Below are positions 53,601-63,405 of a DNA stretch of 64,000 bases, one piece after another (position 1 is the stretch's first letter; each line of letters opens with the position of its first letter). The notes beneath the pieces are model-generated. The model had not been told where the DNA came from. It saw only the letters and a list, made by a program, of their open reading frames with translations, and made no database searches. The translations under genes and the position numbers were made by a program. This DNA is from Saccharina japonica (taxonomy: Eukaryota; Sar; Phaeophyceae; Laminariales; Laminariaceae): the NCBI GenBank assembly GCA_008828725.1, contig MEHQ01000657.1, positions 27,597 to 91,596 of the forward strand. Reading direction: 5' to 3'.

Positions 53601-56548
53601 CTCCTACCCCCAAGAAAGAGGGCAAAACGAAAAACAGTAGGAAAGGGAGTTTGACATGACAACGAAGCGGTTCAAGGCTTCGCGAAGGGCTTGTACGAGC
53701 CATGTACTACAGCTCTTTGCCTACGCTCATGACGGGTTAAAAAACTTCCACCATCGGGCTATTAATAGTACAACGCTTCACAAAGCTACCAGCGAGAATA
53801 CCAGGTACCTCTGATTCGAGAGAAGTGCTTACTTTTGGTTTTCACGTCTAATACCCGACGAGGTTCGCCGAATTTTGGGTCCAAATATTTTGCCGCTTCT
53901 GTGCAGGATATCACGCCAAAGTTCTTACGAGTATCAGAGGACGGTGCTGCCCTTGTGTGTAGTTTTACGAGTCACGAAACTGTTAGATTTCGTTACGTGA
54001 CATATTGACCAACGCTGCGCATACCTCCTAGATCAATCAGGGTGGGTGCTGCGTGAAGAAACCGTTACACGATAACTACGCCGACTAGAAATCGAAACGG
54101 CATTTGCTTGACAAAGATAAAACTCTTTTGAACTTTTTAGGCTGTACTGGTACGAATATCTCACAGCTGAACCCTTTTATTTTTACGTAAGTAGTCGCCC
54201 CCCTCGTGTCAACGACAGCAGAGCCAAACGACAGTGCTTTTAGTGACTACTAGTAGTGTACTATAATGCCGGTATACCTCTTTGCATATCGACATGATAG
54301 CATTCAGGATGGTTCCAGCGGAAAGGGAAGCGTCGCTCATCCTCAGAGCCAATTATACTCCACTACTGCTGTCATAGATACCAACAATATCAGAGGCCCA
54401 CCTTATGCTACACTGATTCAACACCAGAGCTAAAACTTCGCACTACGAGTAGCACAATGGGTACCCCCCAAATACCCCAATGCAAGCATTATTTTACTCA
54501 AATTACAAGGTTTCAAGTAGTCCCCCAAAATACTGCGGTAGGCGCCGCACGAAGTATTGCTGGGCCAATCGTAGCTCTACGCTTGTAACGGCTTTTTGCG
54601 TGAACAGGCGACAGACATGAGGTTTTGCAGGTACATTAGGCATGTACGAAACATTATTACAACAAAAAGCACCCCTCATCCTCACTGCCCCACAGCTGAA
54701 ATTGCCGGTGCCGACAGCCTGGGCGCGCGGTATTCCAGTTACCGCCACGGCAGTACTTGGAACTCCCTCACACTAAAACTAGTATATTTTGTACATCTGA
54801 AGAGGCGTTAACAAGCCGAAACCAGATCGTCAACCGACCTTGTTTATCGAAAACCAGGAGTGCGACAAATACTGGGGTTTCAAGTTATATGCCAGGCGTT
54901 GTTACGACAACAACAGCCATCTCTCTCACCCTCAGTGCCCCAGCTGAAGTTGCCGGTGTCGAGCCTGAGCGCGCGGTACTTCATGTTGCCGCCGCGGCAA
55001 CGCACGGGGTGCACGCGCTTGTGGCCGAGCTTGGTGTTGGCCGCGGGCCTGCCCATCTCGAACTTCCTCTTCTTCCTGAACTTGGAGCGCCTTCCGCCCG
55101 TTTCACGGCGCTTGTGCCGCGAGTCCCTAGAGATACCTGGATTAGGAACGGATGATAGGGGTGGGGGTTAGGGGTCAGGAAAGTGTACATAAACGTGTCC
55201 AAGTCTGAACTCAAACCAGTTCGTCCCCAAAACATAGCAGAGGGTATAATCCCAAGGGTAGGCTGTTGTTCAAGGGCTTGGGGGTCGGGGGGGGAGGGTC
55301 CGGCTTGCTAATAAAGCCTTAGAAAAAGGGGCTGGGAGATGGGAGGAGCCCAGTAAACCGGGTGGTGGTGGTGAAAAGCGCTACGAGGAGGAGAAGGAGA
55401 GTTGGTACGGCTGTCTTGTTGGGACTGCTTCTGTGTGCTGTTTGTTTTGCGTCCTCCTATGGTCCTTTTCCTCCTCACGGCATGTGGTCTTGGATATGTT
55501 TGTTTTGGCTTCTTACCTGTATACCTCGAGCCCACCTCTTCAAGTTTACGAAGAGTGTGGCGGTGGGGCAAGAGTTACGTACACGTTCCTGCCTCTGCGG
55601 TTAGCTGGTGTACGTGTCTCTGCTCCCGAAAGCCTAGAGGCAAGACGGGTTTACGTATTGCTGTGTACGAAGGTATCATAGCTGGTAATATGCAGACGTC
55701 CTCGCGATCACTACGACGAGAGGCTATATTCCAGCGGAAGCTTGTTCGCGCTGCACAACTCGAAGCAACTCTTACCAAAGGTGACCCTAGACCAGCAGTT
55801 CCTTACCACGCGCAATCCATATGCGCTCGGGCGCAAGAGAAGCGTCAACTACTCTCAACTAGCCGTACTGGTCTCATGTGGTACCACCAAAGGGGGTGGA
55901 AGACACACACAGCCATCGAACGAGCGCGATTCGTACTTAAAAAGGGCAATATATCGATTCTCAACAAGAGCTTTTGCACCAAAGCCAACAAAGAATGCAG
56001 AGAGGTGCGCCACATTTTGCGACTCGGCAACAAGGGAAGGCTACCGAAAGCTCACGGCTGTGGGGAGGCCGAGCTAGCGTCGATTGCGAGACAGGTGCGT
56101 CAGGAGCTCAGTCAACAAAGCCTGGTAGGTCCATCACGGCCACTGCCGCAGCCACCACAGCCACCATCGTCACTTGGTTATGGTGTGCCTTTTCAGGGTC
56201 CAGTTTCGAAGTTCGATGGACCGCGAGAGACTAACTGCAGCTCGTGAACTCCTAGAACCGAAGGCTGACAGATTCACCCTCGCCAAGTGCTCCGCGAATT
56301 TCCTCCACGAGAGAGAAACGCAACGTGCTCTAGGGCAGCGGTGCACCTCGTTTGCGGCTGGTTGGCCCAAGCGAGCCCTGCAACCAAAGCCTGCCCCGAC
56401 TGCTCCAGCACCCAAAACACCTCAAGTTTTCTTTTGGAAGGCAGCAAATCCAATCACCAAGCCCCAAATATCAAAGCTCTCCCACGATTCATGCGCATCA
56501 CGCATGCCACCAATCCCTCCACTAGACCCACGCATGGCACTCACCCAT
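50637..56548 (-). CDS. RPS8: 40S ribosomal protein S8 (eS8), six exons, complete
   Basis: Component of the small ribosomal subunit. Exons on the minus strand: 56545-56548, 54930-55136, 53084-53181, 52547-52642, 51822-51953, 50637-50720. They sum to 621 nt, 206 residues plus TAA; eS8 is usually about 206-208. Exon 2 gives [32 protein letters not shown] and [13 protein letters not shown]; exon 3 [18 protein letters not shown]; exon 4 [15 protein letters not shown]; exon 5 [20 protein letters not shown]; exon 6 [17 protein letters not shown], all hallmark eS8 segments. Donors are GTGAG, GTAAGT or GTACAA, acceptors CAG, and phases agree at every junction. Exon 1 is only ATGG, in GCAGCCATGG context before GTGAGTG. 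It is the first candidate upstream that fits the Met-Gly start and phase, but rests on that fit alone. Introns are 1408, 1748, 441, 593 and 1101 bp. Confidence 0.93.
51517..51619. mobile_element. MITE, family GGGGGACCATAGTAAATAGG, in the last RPS8 intron
   Basis: CGGGGGTTCATATTAAATAG at the left and TGGTCCCTATTTACTCCAAG at the right. A more decayed relative lies around 51118-51240 in the same intron. Confidence 0.75.
54660..54755 (-). pseudogene. pseudo-exon: decayed duplicate of RPS8 exon 2 inside intron 2
   Basis: On the minus strand CGTGGCGGTAACTGGAATAC-CGCGCGCCCAGGCTG and GCACCGGCAATTTCAGCTG-TGGGGCAGTGAGG parallel exon 2 from CGCGGCGGCAACATGAAGTA to GGGGCACTGAGG. A one-base deletion and substitutions break the frame, and the donor GT has become AT. 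Flanking intron sequence (TTTCAAGT next to AATACTG) is also similar at 54510 and 54870, so the duplication extends beyond the exon. Confidence 0.75.
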
Positions 56549-56818
56549 GGCTGCACCAGGAGATGATCCGTCGACACGGACAGAGCAACTGGGATGGCGA
56601 AGGGAGGCCGAACCCGAGCCTCAGATTCGCACCACACATGCCTGGCCAATCAAAATCGTTCATTTATCGAAACGTACACCCTTCCCCCTTTTTTATAACG
56701 CCGAAATAAAAACGTACGAAACCTCGGTCTTGATGGTTTGTTTCTGAAGTCCACTCTTGAAAGAGACGGCCACCAAGGATATCGGAGTGAGCCACACGAC
56801 TACGAACACACTATCATG

Positions 56819-57037
56819 CCGGGATCGCTATCCACTGAAGCGGGATCACCCGCGCCTCAGCCTGATACTCCGCCTTCGAAGAGAGTGAGACGACAGGGAG
56901 AGGACGGAAGTCCGGATCGACGCGGACTCTCTGCTGGCGCTGCTGATGGGGCTGCCGCTGGGGCTGCAGGAGGAGACGGTGCCCACGGCGAGGAAAACAC
57001 TGCGATGGACAGGTGGATGCTGCTTTCATCTCTGTGA
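56819..57037 (+). CDS. possible 5' exon of the E4 gene (uncertain)
   Basis: An ATG at about 56817 opens a 73-codon frame beginning MPGSLSTEAGSPAPQPDTP with a basic SKRVRR motif and Ala/Gly-rich remainder, resembling disordered N-termini. An overlapping frame reads RIDADSLLALLMGLPLGLQE with strong third-position GC, which looks even more like folded protein. Both cannot be right over the same bases, and I find no splice pair linking either to 57738. It lies upstream of, and in the same direction as, the E4 exons. The alternative is an independent short gene. Confidence 0.3.
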   Translation, partial: PGSLSTEAGSPAPQPDTPPSKRVRRQGEDGSPDRRGLSAGAADGAAAGAAGGDGAHGEENTAMDRWMLLSSL

Positions 57038-57737
57038 CTACGTACTAGTGCTGGGTTTGGATGCCTCACGGGAAGGTTGTTCGCTCCTGAACCCCCGCAT
57101 ACAGGCTGTTTACTCCCGCTGGTACTACTATTTTAGACTGGACACAGACCCAGTTCTGAAATGTCCACTTTTGCATATCATATCGCACACCCCCCTGGTT
57201 GATGTTGATTCCCGGCAACGTATTCGTATACGTACGTACACACGTACACAGCAGACAGCAGCAGTACGCAGCAGGATCATCACGATTCCGCAAAAAAAAA
57301 CGAATTGCGTGTGGTCCGTCTGCTGTACGTACGATACTTCTGTTGTACCAGGTACCACAGCAGCAGAAACGATATATACCTCCTCTCAAGAAGTAAAGAA
57401 GTGTCCGCCGTACGTACGCATGTCGTCCGTTATTTGGGTTTGCCCTTGCTGGCACGGAATACGGAAAGCACAGCTGAAAACCCGGACACGTGATTAAATA
57501 TTCGAAGGTTTCCATGACCTGGCTCGGGGTTATTACGCGTTGGGGCCTCTCCGGGAGGCCCTGTGAGCCGTGAGCCGTACAGTTTCAGGGTTGCGCCTCC
57601 GAGACCCGAGAAGTGGACCACCACCATGCGCGCGAACAGCGGCCAATGATCGTGTCACAGCAGTGTTTGGTGCTGATCAACGAATCGAGCGGTCCATGGC
57701 CCCGTGACAACAACGAAACCCCGGACTCACAGCTTAA

Positions 57738-60700
57738 CCCTTCCCCCCTTCTCCCCTCCTTCTCCCCTGCCCCCCCCCCCCTTTCCTCCCGCCTCCGCCC
57801 CCTCCCCCGTCGCCACCGGCTTTACCTGTGTCAACGATAACCGACATCCCCATCACCACCACTAACACCACCAGCACCACCCCCGGTTCTGCCCCCGAGA
57901 CGAAGGACCCACCTACAGCCGCTGCCGCGAGCACGTCACCGGGGGGGGGTGGCGGCGGTGGCAGCGGCAGCAGTGGTGGCGGCGGTGGCAGCAGCGCCGG
58001 TGGTGGTGGTGGTGGCGGCGGGAGCGGTGGTAGCGACGGTACCGGTGGAGCCGCGGACCTCCCTCCGGCGCCGGCTGCGACCGTCTCCTCGCCCCTCCTG
58101 TGTCGCTGGGAGAGCTTCTTCCTGGCGGACACGCTGCGGGTGAGCGTGGACCCGGCGGTGGCGCGGGCGAAGCGGGTCCTTCACCTGGCCGGACTGGAGG
58201 CGGAGATGAGGGAGGAGACGCGTCAGGAAGGCTGGTGCGTCGGTGGTAGTACTATTAAATAGTGTTTTTGTCGTTGGGGGGGGTGGATGGGGTTACATAG
58301 TTGGCTGCTTATATGGTTAATGTATTTCTATTTGAGCCACGTAATCCTTCGAGACGGAGGTTCGGGGGGGGGGCGTGTACTTCATTTGCCAATGCTATGA
58401 CCGTAGTACGCTATCGCATGGAGGGGGGGGGGGGGCAGTTTGTGGTGGGAGGTTGTAGTATTTGCGGTGGTGGTGGTAGTTGGGGTTGTGGTGGTGGTGT
58501 TGGTTGGTAGTGGTGGTGGTTGTGATGGTGGAGGTGGAGGGGGCGATGGCGGTAGTAGTGGTGGTGGTGGAAACGGCGACGGCAGCGGTGATGGTGGTAG
58601 TGCTGGGTGTAGTTTGCTTCGGTGGTTTTGGTAGCGGTAGTTGAGGCGGTAGCAGCGGCATATAGAGGAAGCGGTGGCGAATAAGGATGGCGGTGGTAGC
58701 GACGTCGCCGCGTGGCGGCTCGCGTTTCACGCGGGGGTGCGGTCGCAGTCTCAGGCACCGCTGGAAAATCGCAGAGGCGTCGCTGGGAAATAAGGTTGTG
58801 GGGAAAAGACGCACCCGCTGTCCCCGTCGTGGTTCCACGGCTGTTGACACGGCAGGCGTTTTTTTTAGGGTGTGTCCGCGTGCTGTGGTAGAGAGGGGTA
58901 GAGCATCGTTTTTCGGAGGCCTCTTTCTCACTCGAGGATGTCTATATACTTAGTACCTGGTACTATTATTTCGGGGGGGGACATAGTAATCAGGACCAAA
59001 TATGCTGAGTAAAAATACTGGTATGTATAGGTTTTAGTGTACGTGATGGGTCCTGATTACTATGGTCCCCCAGTAACAGTAACGCCACCCCAACAACCGA
59101 CCTTTCAGAGAAGAAACGTATCTGTGGTAAGGTGAGTCCGGTGCACAAACAACCCCCCATGGGTGGAAGAATCCAAAGAAAAACAATGAAAATACCCACA
59201 CGGGATGCACAGGGTAGTGGGTGGGTACTCTCCCCAGTTGAAAAAGTTTCCGTCGGAAGAGGCGTTTTTTTTGCGCTCGAAAGAGTGCATGCAGCCCCTT
59301 ATCATATGCTGGAGCGCTTGCTCGCCCGCGTGGTATTTAGAGTGTTTTCGGGGACGTGTCTTCGCGGTCCCTGCTCGCGCGCCGAAAAAAACTGACGTAA
59401 TGCGATGATACTTTTTAGAGAAGAAAAGTCATCGGCTGATCAGACCACGCAGTAAATCACATTGTATTAATAGTATGTATACATGGTATATCTGGTGCCT
59501 TCGGGTGCCCTGGTGTCCCCTATATATACATCAGCGACTCCTCGCTGTCAGCGAAATGGTGTCAGAAAGCCTTCCAGGTCTCGGTCTCGCGACGCCCCCC
59601 GACGCTGTCACCCACATGCAAGAAAACCCGCGTCACAAACGGTTTCCTTGGTAGGATGCATGCAGCTCACCCTCCTTCATGCGACTCGCCCAGCACCTCA
59701 CGTTACATTTCGCGCTTGGTACAAGCAATGTCTACCTAGCCGGTGAAAACCGGACGTGTTCCGTCCGTCCCGGCATTGTAGGGATGCGAGGGTCCATGGT
59801 AATACCGGTACGGCCATGCATGACATGAGTACACCCTCCCCCCCCCCGCAACCCGGCATGCTCCGTCCCGGCATGCTCCGTCCCGGCATTGTAGGGATGC
59901 GAAAGTCTACGGTAATACCGCTACGGCCATTCATGACATGAGTACACCCCGTTCCCCTCCCCCGGCGGTAAAACCCTAATCGCAACCCTAGCCCTCGAGT
60001 GGCTTTATCCTAGCCTTTACCTGGCCCTATCGGTATCACCGACCCTAGCCCTAAGCCTGACCCTGACGCTATATCCCTAACGACGCGTGTTTGCCTTCTA
60101 TTCCGGGAGGACCATAGTAAACACTAGTAAATAGGACCTACGGTACACACAAAAAACCTATATATTAAACTATTTTTACGAACAATAATTGGTCCTATTT
60201 ACTATAGTCCCCCGTATCAGGGGCAACACCTAAGTATTTGCCTTCTGAAGGTGGTCGCCACTTGATTATAGTATGGGGGCTATACCTCACCCCTCTACTA
60301 TTGTGGGGGACCATAGTAAATAGGGAACCTGTATACAGTGCACACAAAAACTTATACATTTCCCTATTTTTGCTGACAATATTTGGTCCTGTTTACTTTG
60401 GTTCTCCGTAAAGAATAGGTTGTTTACGGAGAATTTGGTTGGAACCAAGTGGGTTGGGTTTCTTGTAGTCTGATTCCTATATAAAAATGACCCCAACACA
60501 TGGAACCTTCCTAAGAGTTACCAGGTAATTTAGGTTGGAGGTGGCTTTTTTTGCACGTTTAAAAAAAAACATTATTAGGTTGGGTTAGCTCTCAGGAAGG
60601 TTCCATGTGGTCGGGGTCGTTTTTATATAGGAAACAGACCGCAAGAAACCCAATCAAACTGGTTCCACCCAAATTCTTTGCGAACACCCCTACTGTACTG

Positions 60701-62132
60701 TCTTGCGAGAAAATTGTGCACTTAAAACCCGACGAACAAATCACATATATACGTAGAAACAATAATATTGTACACCATGCATGGAATCCCGGCGATGTCG
60801 GGTAATTACCGGGGTATTATCGGGAAATTACGGGGTAATTTCCGGGTAATTCCTCATTTGAGGAGTATACTAAAAGTCAAGTCAGAAAACTTTATCGTAG
60901 CACGGGCCTAACGCTTTACCCCCTACGTTCCCGCCGCCGTTTCACCCATCCCTCTCCTCCGTCTTGCTTTCCGTTTTCCTGTTCCCTCGTCCGCGTTCCG
61001 GCGGTCTTAAACTGTTGACCCCCTATAATACGGGACCGACGTTTTTTTGTTTGTCGAATGGCCTGGAAAAAAAAAAAAAAAAGGAGTCTGAAGTCGAGGA
61101 GTTTCTTCGAGCGTATCCTTTTGGCGAGACTGAACCATGACAGCAGTCTGAGCGACGTGAGTGGGGGGCAGGAATCCACGGTTTCGTCGTCGCTGGGGAC
61201 TTCTCCCCTCGCGTATATGATCCGTTGCTACGAAAGGTGAGCGTGGCTGTGTTGTAGGCGTGGGGTTTTTCAAAGCTTGGAAGATTGAAGAGATTGAAGC
61301 GTGGAGCTTGCAGCTTGAAGTTTGGAGTTTGGGAGTGTTGGAGGACTGGGGGGAAAAAAATGGTAATGTTGGAAGATTACGTACAGTAGTAGTTTTTGAG
61401 TGGTTGAAGCAAACTACCGTATCATACAGCAGTAGTGACATTTTTGTAGTGACAATTGAACCTTGCAGCTTGCAGCTTGGAACCGCCGTGAATCTTGAGG
61501 CGAAAAGGCGTGAAGTTGAATATCGACCGTTGGAGCTTGAAGCACACATCCTGGAAGCTTGGAGCTTGAAGCTTAGCCCCCCACCTACATACCCACCCAC
61601 CCCACCCACCCACCCAAGCCCTGACCCCCACGGCCCCCAACACAACTCGACCCTCATGGAGCTTGAAGCGTGCATCCTGAACTTTCCATGACAACACACG
61701 CCAGCGCCGACGCGCACGCCCGCCCGACCTCACGTCCCCAACGCCAACTGCCGGGCATCATGGAGATTAATTCGTGCATCCTGAACTTGCGAGCTTGAAG
61801 CTTAACCCCCCCCCCCACCACACTCCCATCCCACTTCCACCCAGCGGCCTCGCACCCATTAATCAACGACCAGCGACACCGCATTCCACCGCAACCAGTT
61901 AATAACCCACGCCAGCACCCAGTAATCAACCCACCCACCCATCCACCTACCCAGTAATCAACCCACCCACCCACTTACTCTCAGGGCGGTTCAAGCGGGG
62001 AAGGAGCCGGCGCCGCGACACAAGGGAAGCCCCGTGGGCGAGCAGAGGAATGCCGCCGTTCGACACCTGAGGGAGGTCCTCGTCACGTACGCCATCCTCA
62101 CGATACAAAACCCTGACATGTGGGGGGATGAC
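57738..62132 (+). CDS. ubiquitin conjugation factor E4 (UFD2/UBE4-like), N-terminal part
   Basis: E4 factors extend ubiquitin chains on pre-ubiquitinated substrates; their catalytic U-box is at the far C-terminus, outside this window. Exon a (open from 57738, donor after 58234) has a Gly/Ser/Ala-rich linker then WESFFLADTLRVSVD and RVLHLAGLEAEMREE. Exon b (61084-61236) has SFFERILLARLNHD and SPLAYMIRCYER. Exon c (61985-62132) has RNAAVRHLREVLVTYAIL, then TIQNPDMWGDD. From memory of plant and fungal UFD2, FxLxxTL...ERxLxxRL...PxxYLxxCxxR...A..Y....NPDMxG occur in this order. Phases agree at both junctions (TG+G, AG+G); donors are GTGCGT, GTGAGC, GTGAGT. The first acceptor follows an A-run, which is unusual. 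The 5' boundary of exon a is unclear: its frame has no ATG. Confidence 0.65.
58265..58680 (+). repeat. G-runs and GGT/GGC-rich simple sequence in the first E4 intron
   Basis: 58360-58375 carries CGAGACGGAGGTTCGGGGGG next to GTGTACTTCATTTGCC, a remnant of the LINE 3' end. 58430-58640 is dominated by GTGGTGGTGG triplets. Frames in it are compositional. 58681-58972 shows no repeat or exon I can name. Confidence 0.6.
58973..59071. mobile_element. MITE, family GGGGGACCATAGTAAATAGG
   Basis: GGGGGGACATAGTAATCAGG at the left and CCTGATTACTATGGTCCCCC at the right; a fairly symmetrical copy. Confidence 0.8.
59690..59955 (-). mobile_element. CATCCCTAC repeat, inverse orientation, partly duplicated
   Basis: GGTGAAAACC, CCGTCCCGGCATTGTAGGGA and GCCATGCATGACATGAGTAC occur, then CATGCTCCGTCCCGG twice and a second GGCATTGTAGGGATGCGAAA, CATTCATGACATGAGTACAC. 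Each ends ATGAGTACACCC plus a C-run. Confidence 0.7.
59967..60078 (+). repeat. degenerate telomere-like CCCTAA/CCCTAGCC tract
   Basis: AAACCCTAATCGCAACCCTAG, GACCCTAGCCCTAAGCCTGA and ATATCCCTAACG, read in parts. Spacing is irregular, so it is at best an old interstitial telomeric-like sequence. Confidence 0.45.
60104..60214. mobile_element. MITE, family GGGGGACCATAGTAAATAGG
   Basis: CGGGAGGACCATAGTAAACA at the left, GGTCCTATTTACTATAGTCC at the right. The left arm contains a 10-bp internal duplication of TAGTAAA. Confidence 0.85.
60304..60408. mobile_element. MITE, family GGGGGACCATAGTAAATAGG
   Basis: GGGGGACCATAGTAAATAGG at the left and TGGTCCTGTTTACTTTGGTT at the right. Ninety bp from the previous copy. 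Confidence 0.85.
60425..60690. repeat. inverted repeat, about 95-bp arms, 80-bp loop
   Basis: 60425-60512 (GAGAATTTGGTTGGAACCAA ... GACCCCAACACATGGAACCT) is matched inversely by 60593-60690 (AGGTTCCATGTGGTCGGGGT ... GTTCCACCCAAATTCTTTGC) with about 10% mismatch. Not flanked by an obvious target duplication. 60691-61083 has nothing I recognise. Confidence 0.8.
61260..61850. repeat. GGAGCTTGAAGC-rich simple sequence in the second E4 intron
   Basis: GAGCTTGAAGC or close variants recur at about 61300, 61530, 61565, 61660 and 61790, with CATCCTG(A/G)A nearby, plus CCCACCCACC tracts before the acceptor at 61984. Open frames here are compositional. Confidence 0.6.
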
Positions 62133-62214
62133 GTGAGTGCCCCCGCACGTCGCCCGTGGCGTTTTGTTGTATGCGCGCGGGCGGGATGAAGGGATTGTGG
62201 GGAAGTGAGGGGCG

Positions 62215-62580
62215 GGGCGGGGTGTACTCATGTCGTGCACGGCCGTAGTCGTATGACCATAGACCCTCGCATGCCTGCAATACCGGGACGGAGCATGTCG
62301 GGTTTTCACCGACCAGGCAGACATTGCTAGCACCATGTCGTGCACGGCCGTAGTCGTATGACCGTAGACCCTCGCATCCCTACAATACCGGGACGGCGCA
62401 CGTTGGGTTTTCGCCAACCAGGGAGGCATTGGGGGGGGGCGTACTCATTTGCTGCTTGCCTTTAGTCCTTTCACGTGAGAGGGCGGGGGCTGGGGGGGAA
62501 GGGTACTCATTTGTTGCTTGCCTTAGTCATTTGGCCATTGGACTACGCATCCCTTCCGAGACGGAGCACTGAGGGAGGGG
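62215..62580. mobile_element. CATCCCTAC repeat (two units) next to a LINE 3' end
   Basis: 62215-62330 and 62331-62430 carry CACGGCCGTAGTCGTATGAC and CTCGCATSCCTRCAATACCG-type blocks. 62440-62580 carries GTACTCATTTGTTGCTTGCC, TTGGCCATTGGACTACGCAT and CCGAGACGGAGCACTGAGG. Both start at G-runs and share GTACTCAT. Confidence 0.65.
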
Positions 62581-62681
62581 GGTGTACTCATGGCATGGTT
62601 GATGTGTGTTTGAGTTTTGTGTGTGTGCACTTGGTGGTACATATCATACTAAGTATGTATTTATGCACTCTGTATGATCAC

Positions 62682-63405
62682 GGGGGGGGGGGCTATTGTA
62701 GTAGTCAGACCCCACGTTGGACCCCGAAAAGCATGTGCCCCCCAATATGATTAGACACCGGTAACAGTAATTCCGGGGAGGGGCATATGTAGTAATCAGA
62801 CCCCACAATGGACCCCAAAAAGCATATATCCCCCTATATGATTAGACACCAATAACAATAATTACGAGGGGGGCATATGTAGTAATCATCCCCCACAATG
62901 GACCCCAAAAAACATGTATCCCCCTATATGATTAGATACCAATAACAATAATTACGGGGGAGGGCATATGTAGTAGTCAGACCCCACAATGGACCCCAAA
63001 AAGCACATATCCCCCTATATTATCAGACACCAATAACAATATTTATGGGGGGGGGCATGTGTAGTAATCAGACCCCACGGTGAACACCGAAAAGCATGTA
63101 CCCCCCTATATGATTGGACACCAATACCAATAATTACGGGGGGGGGTATATGTAGTAATCAAACCCCACCATGGACCCCAAAAAGCATGCACGAGTGCCC
63201 CTATGATTAGACACCAATAACAATAATTACGGGGGGCAAACAATTCGGAGGGTGCATATGTAGTAGTCAGACCCCACGATGGACCCCAAAAATCATATAT
63301 CCCCCTTCTATGATTGGACACCACTAACAATAATTACGGGGGGGCGTATGTAATAATCAGACCCCACGACGGGCCCCAAAAGCATGTACCCCCCCCCCTC
63401 TATGT
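62682..63405 (+). repeat. satellite array, about 8 units of 92 bp
   Basis: Units begin near 62682, 62774, 62866, 62954, 63046, 63138, 63240 and 63340. Each has a G-run, CATATGTAGTAATCAGACCC, CAATGGACCCCAAAAAGC and TGATTAGACACCAATAACAA. Unit 7 carries an extra GGCAAACAATTCGG. It lies in the E4 intron if that gene continues. Confidence 0.9.

Noticed and set aside
50637..56548. Box C/D snoRNAs in RPS8 introns (hosts in animals)
   Set aside because: Looked for RTGATGA and CTGA pairs on the minus strand of the introns and found no convincing set.
55402..56566. Plus-strand frames of 281 and 130 codons
   Set aside because: They lie inside RPS8 intron 1 and its 5' flank, overlap each other, and show no recognised domain; an antisense gene is possible but unsupported.
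57842..58184. Minus-strand Pro/Arg-rich frame opposite the E4 exon
   Set aside because: Shadow of the Gly/Ser-rich linker; no motif, while the plus strand has conserved E4 segments and matching intron phases.
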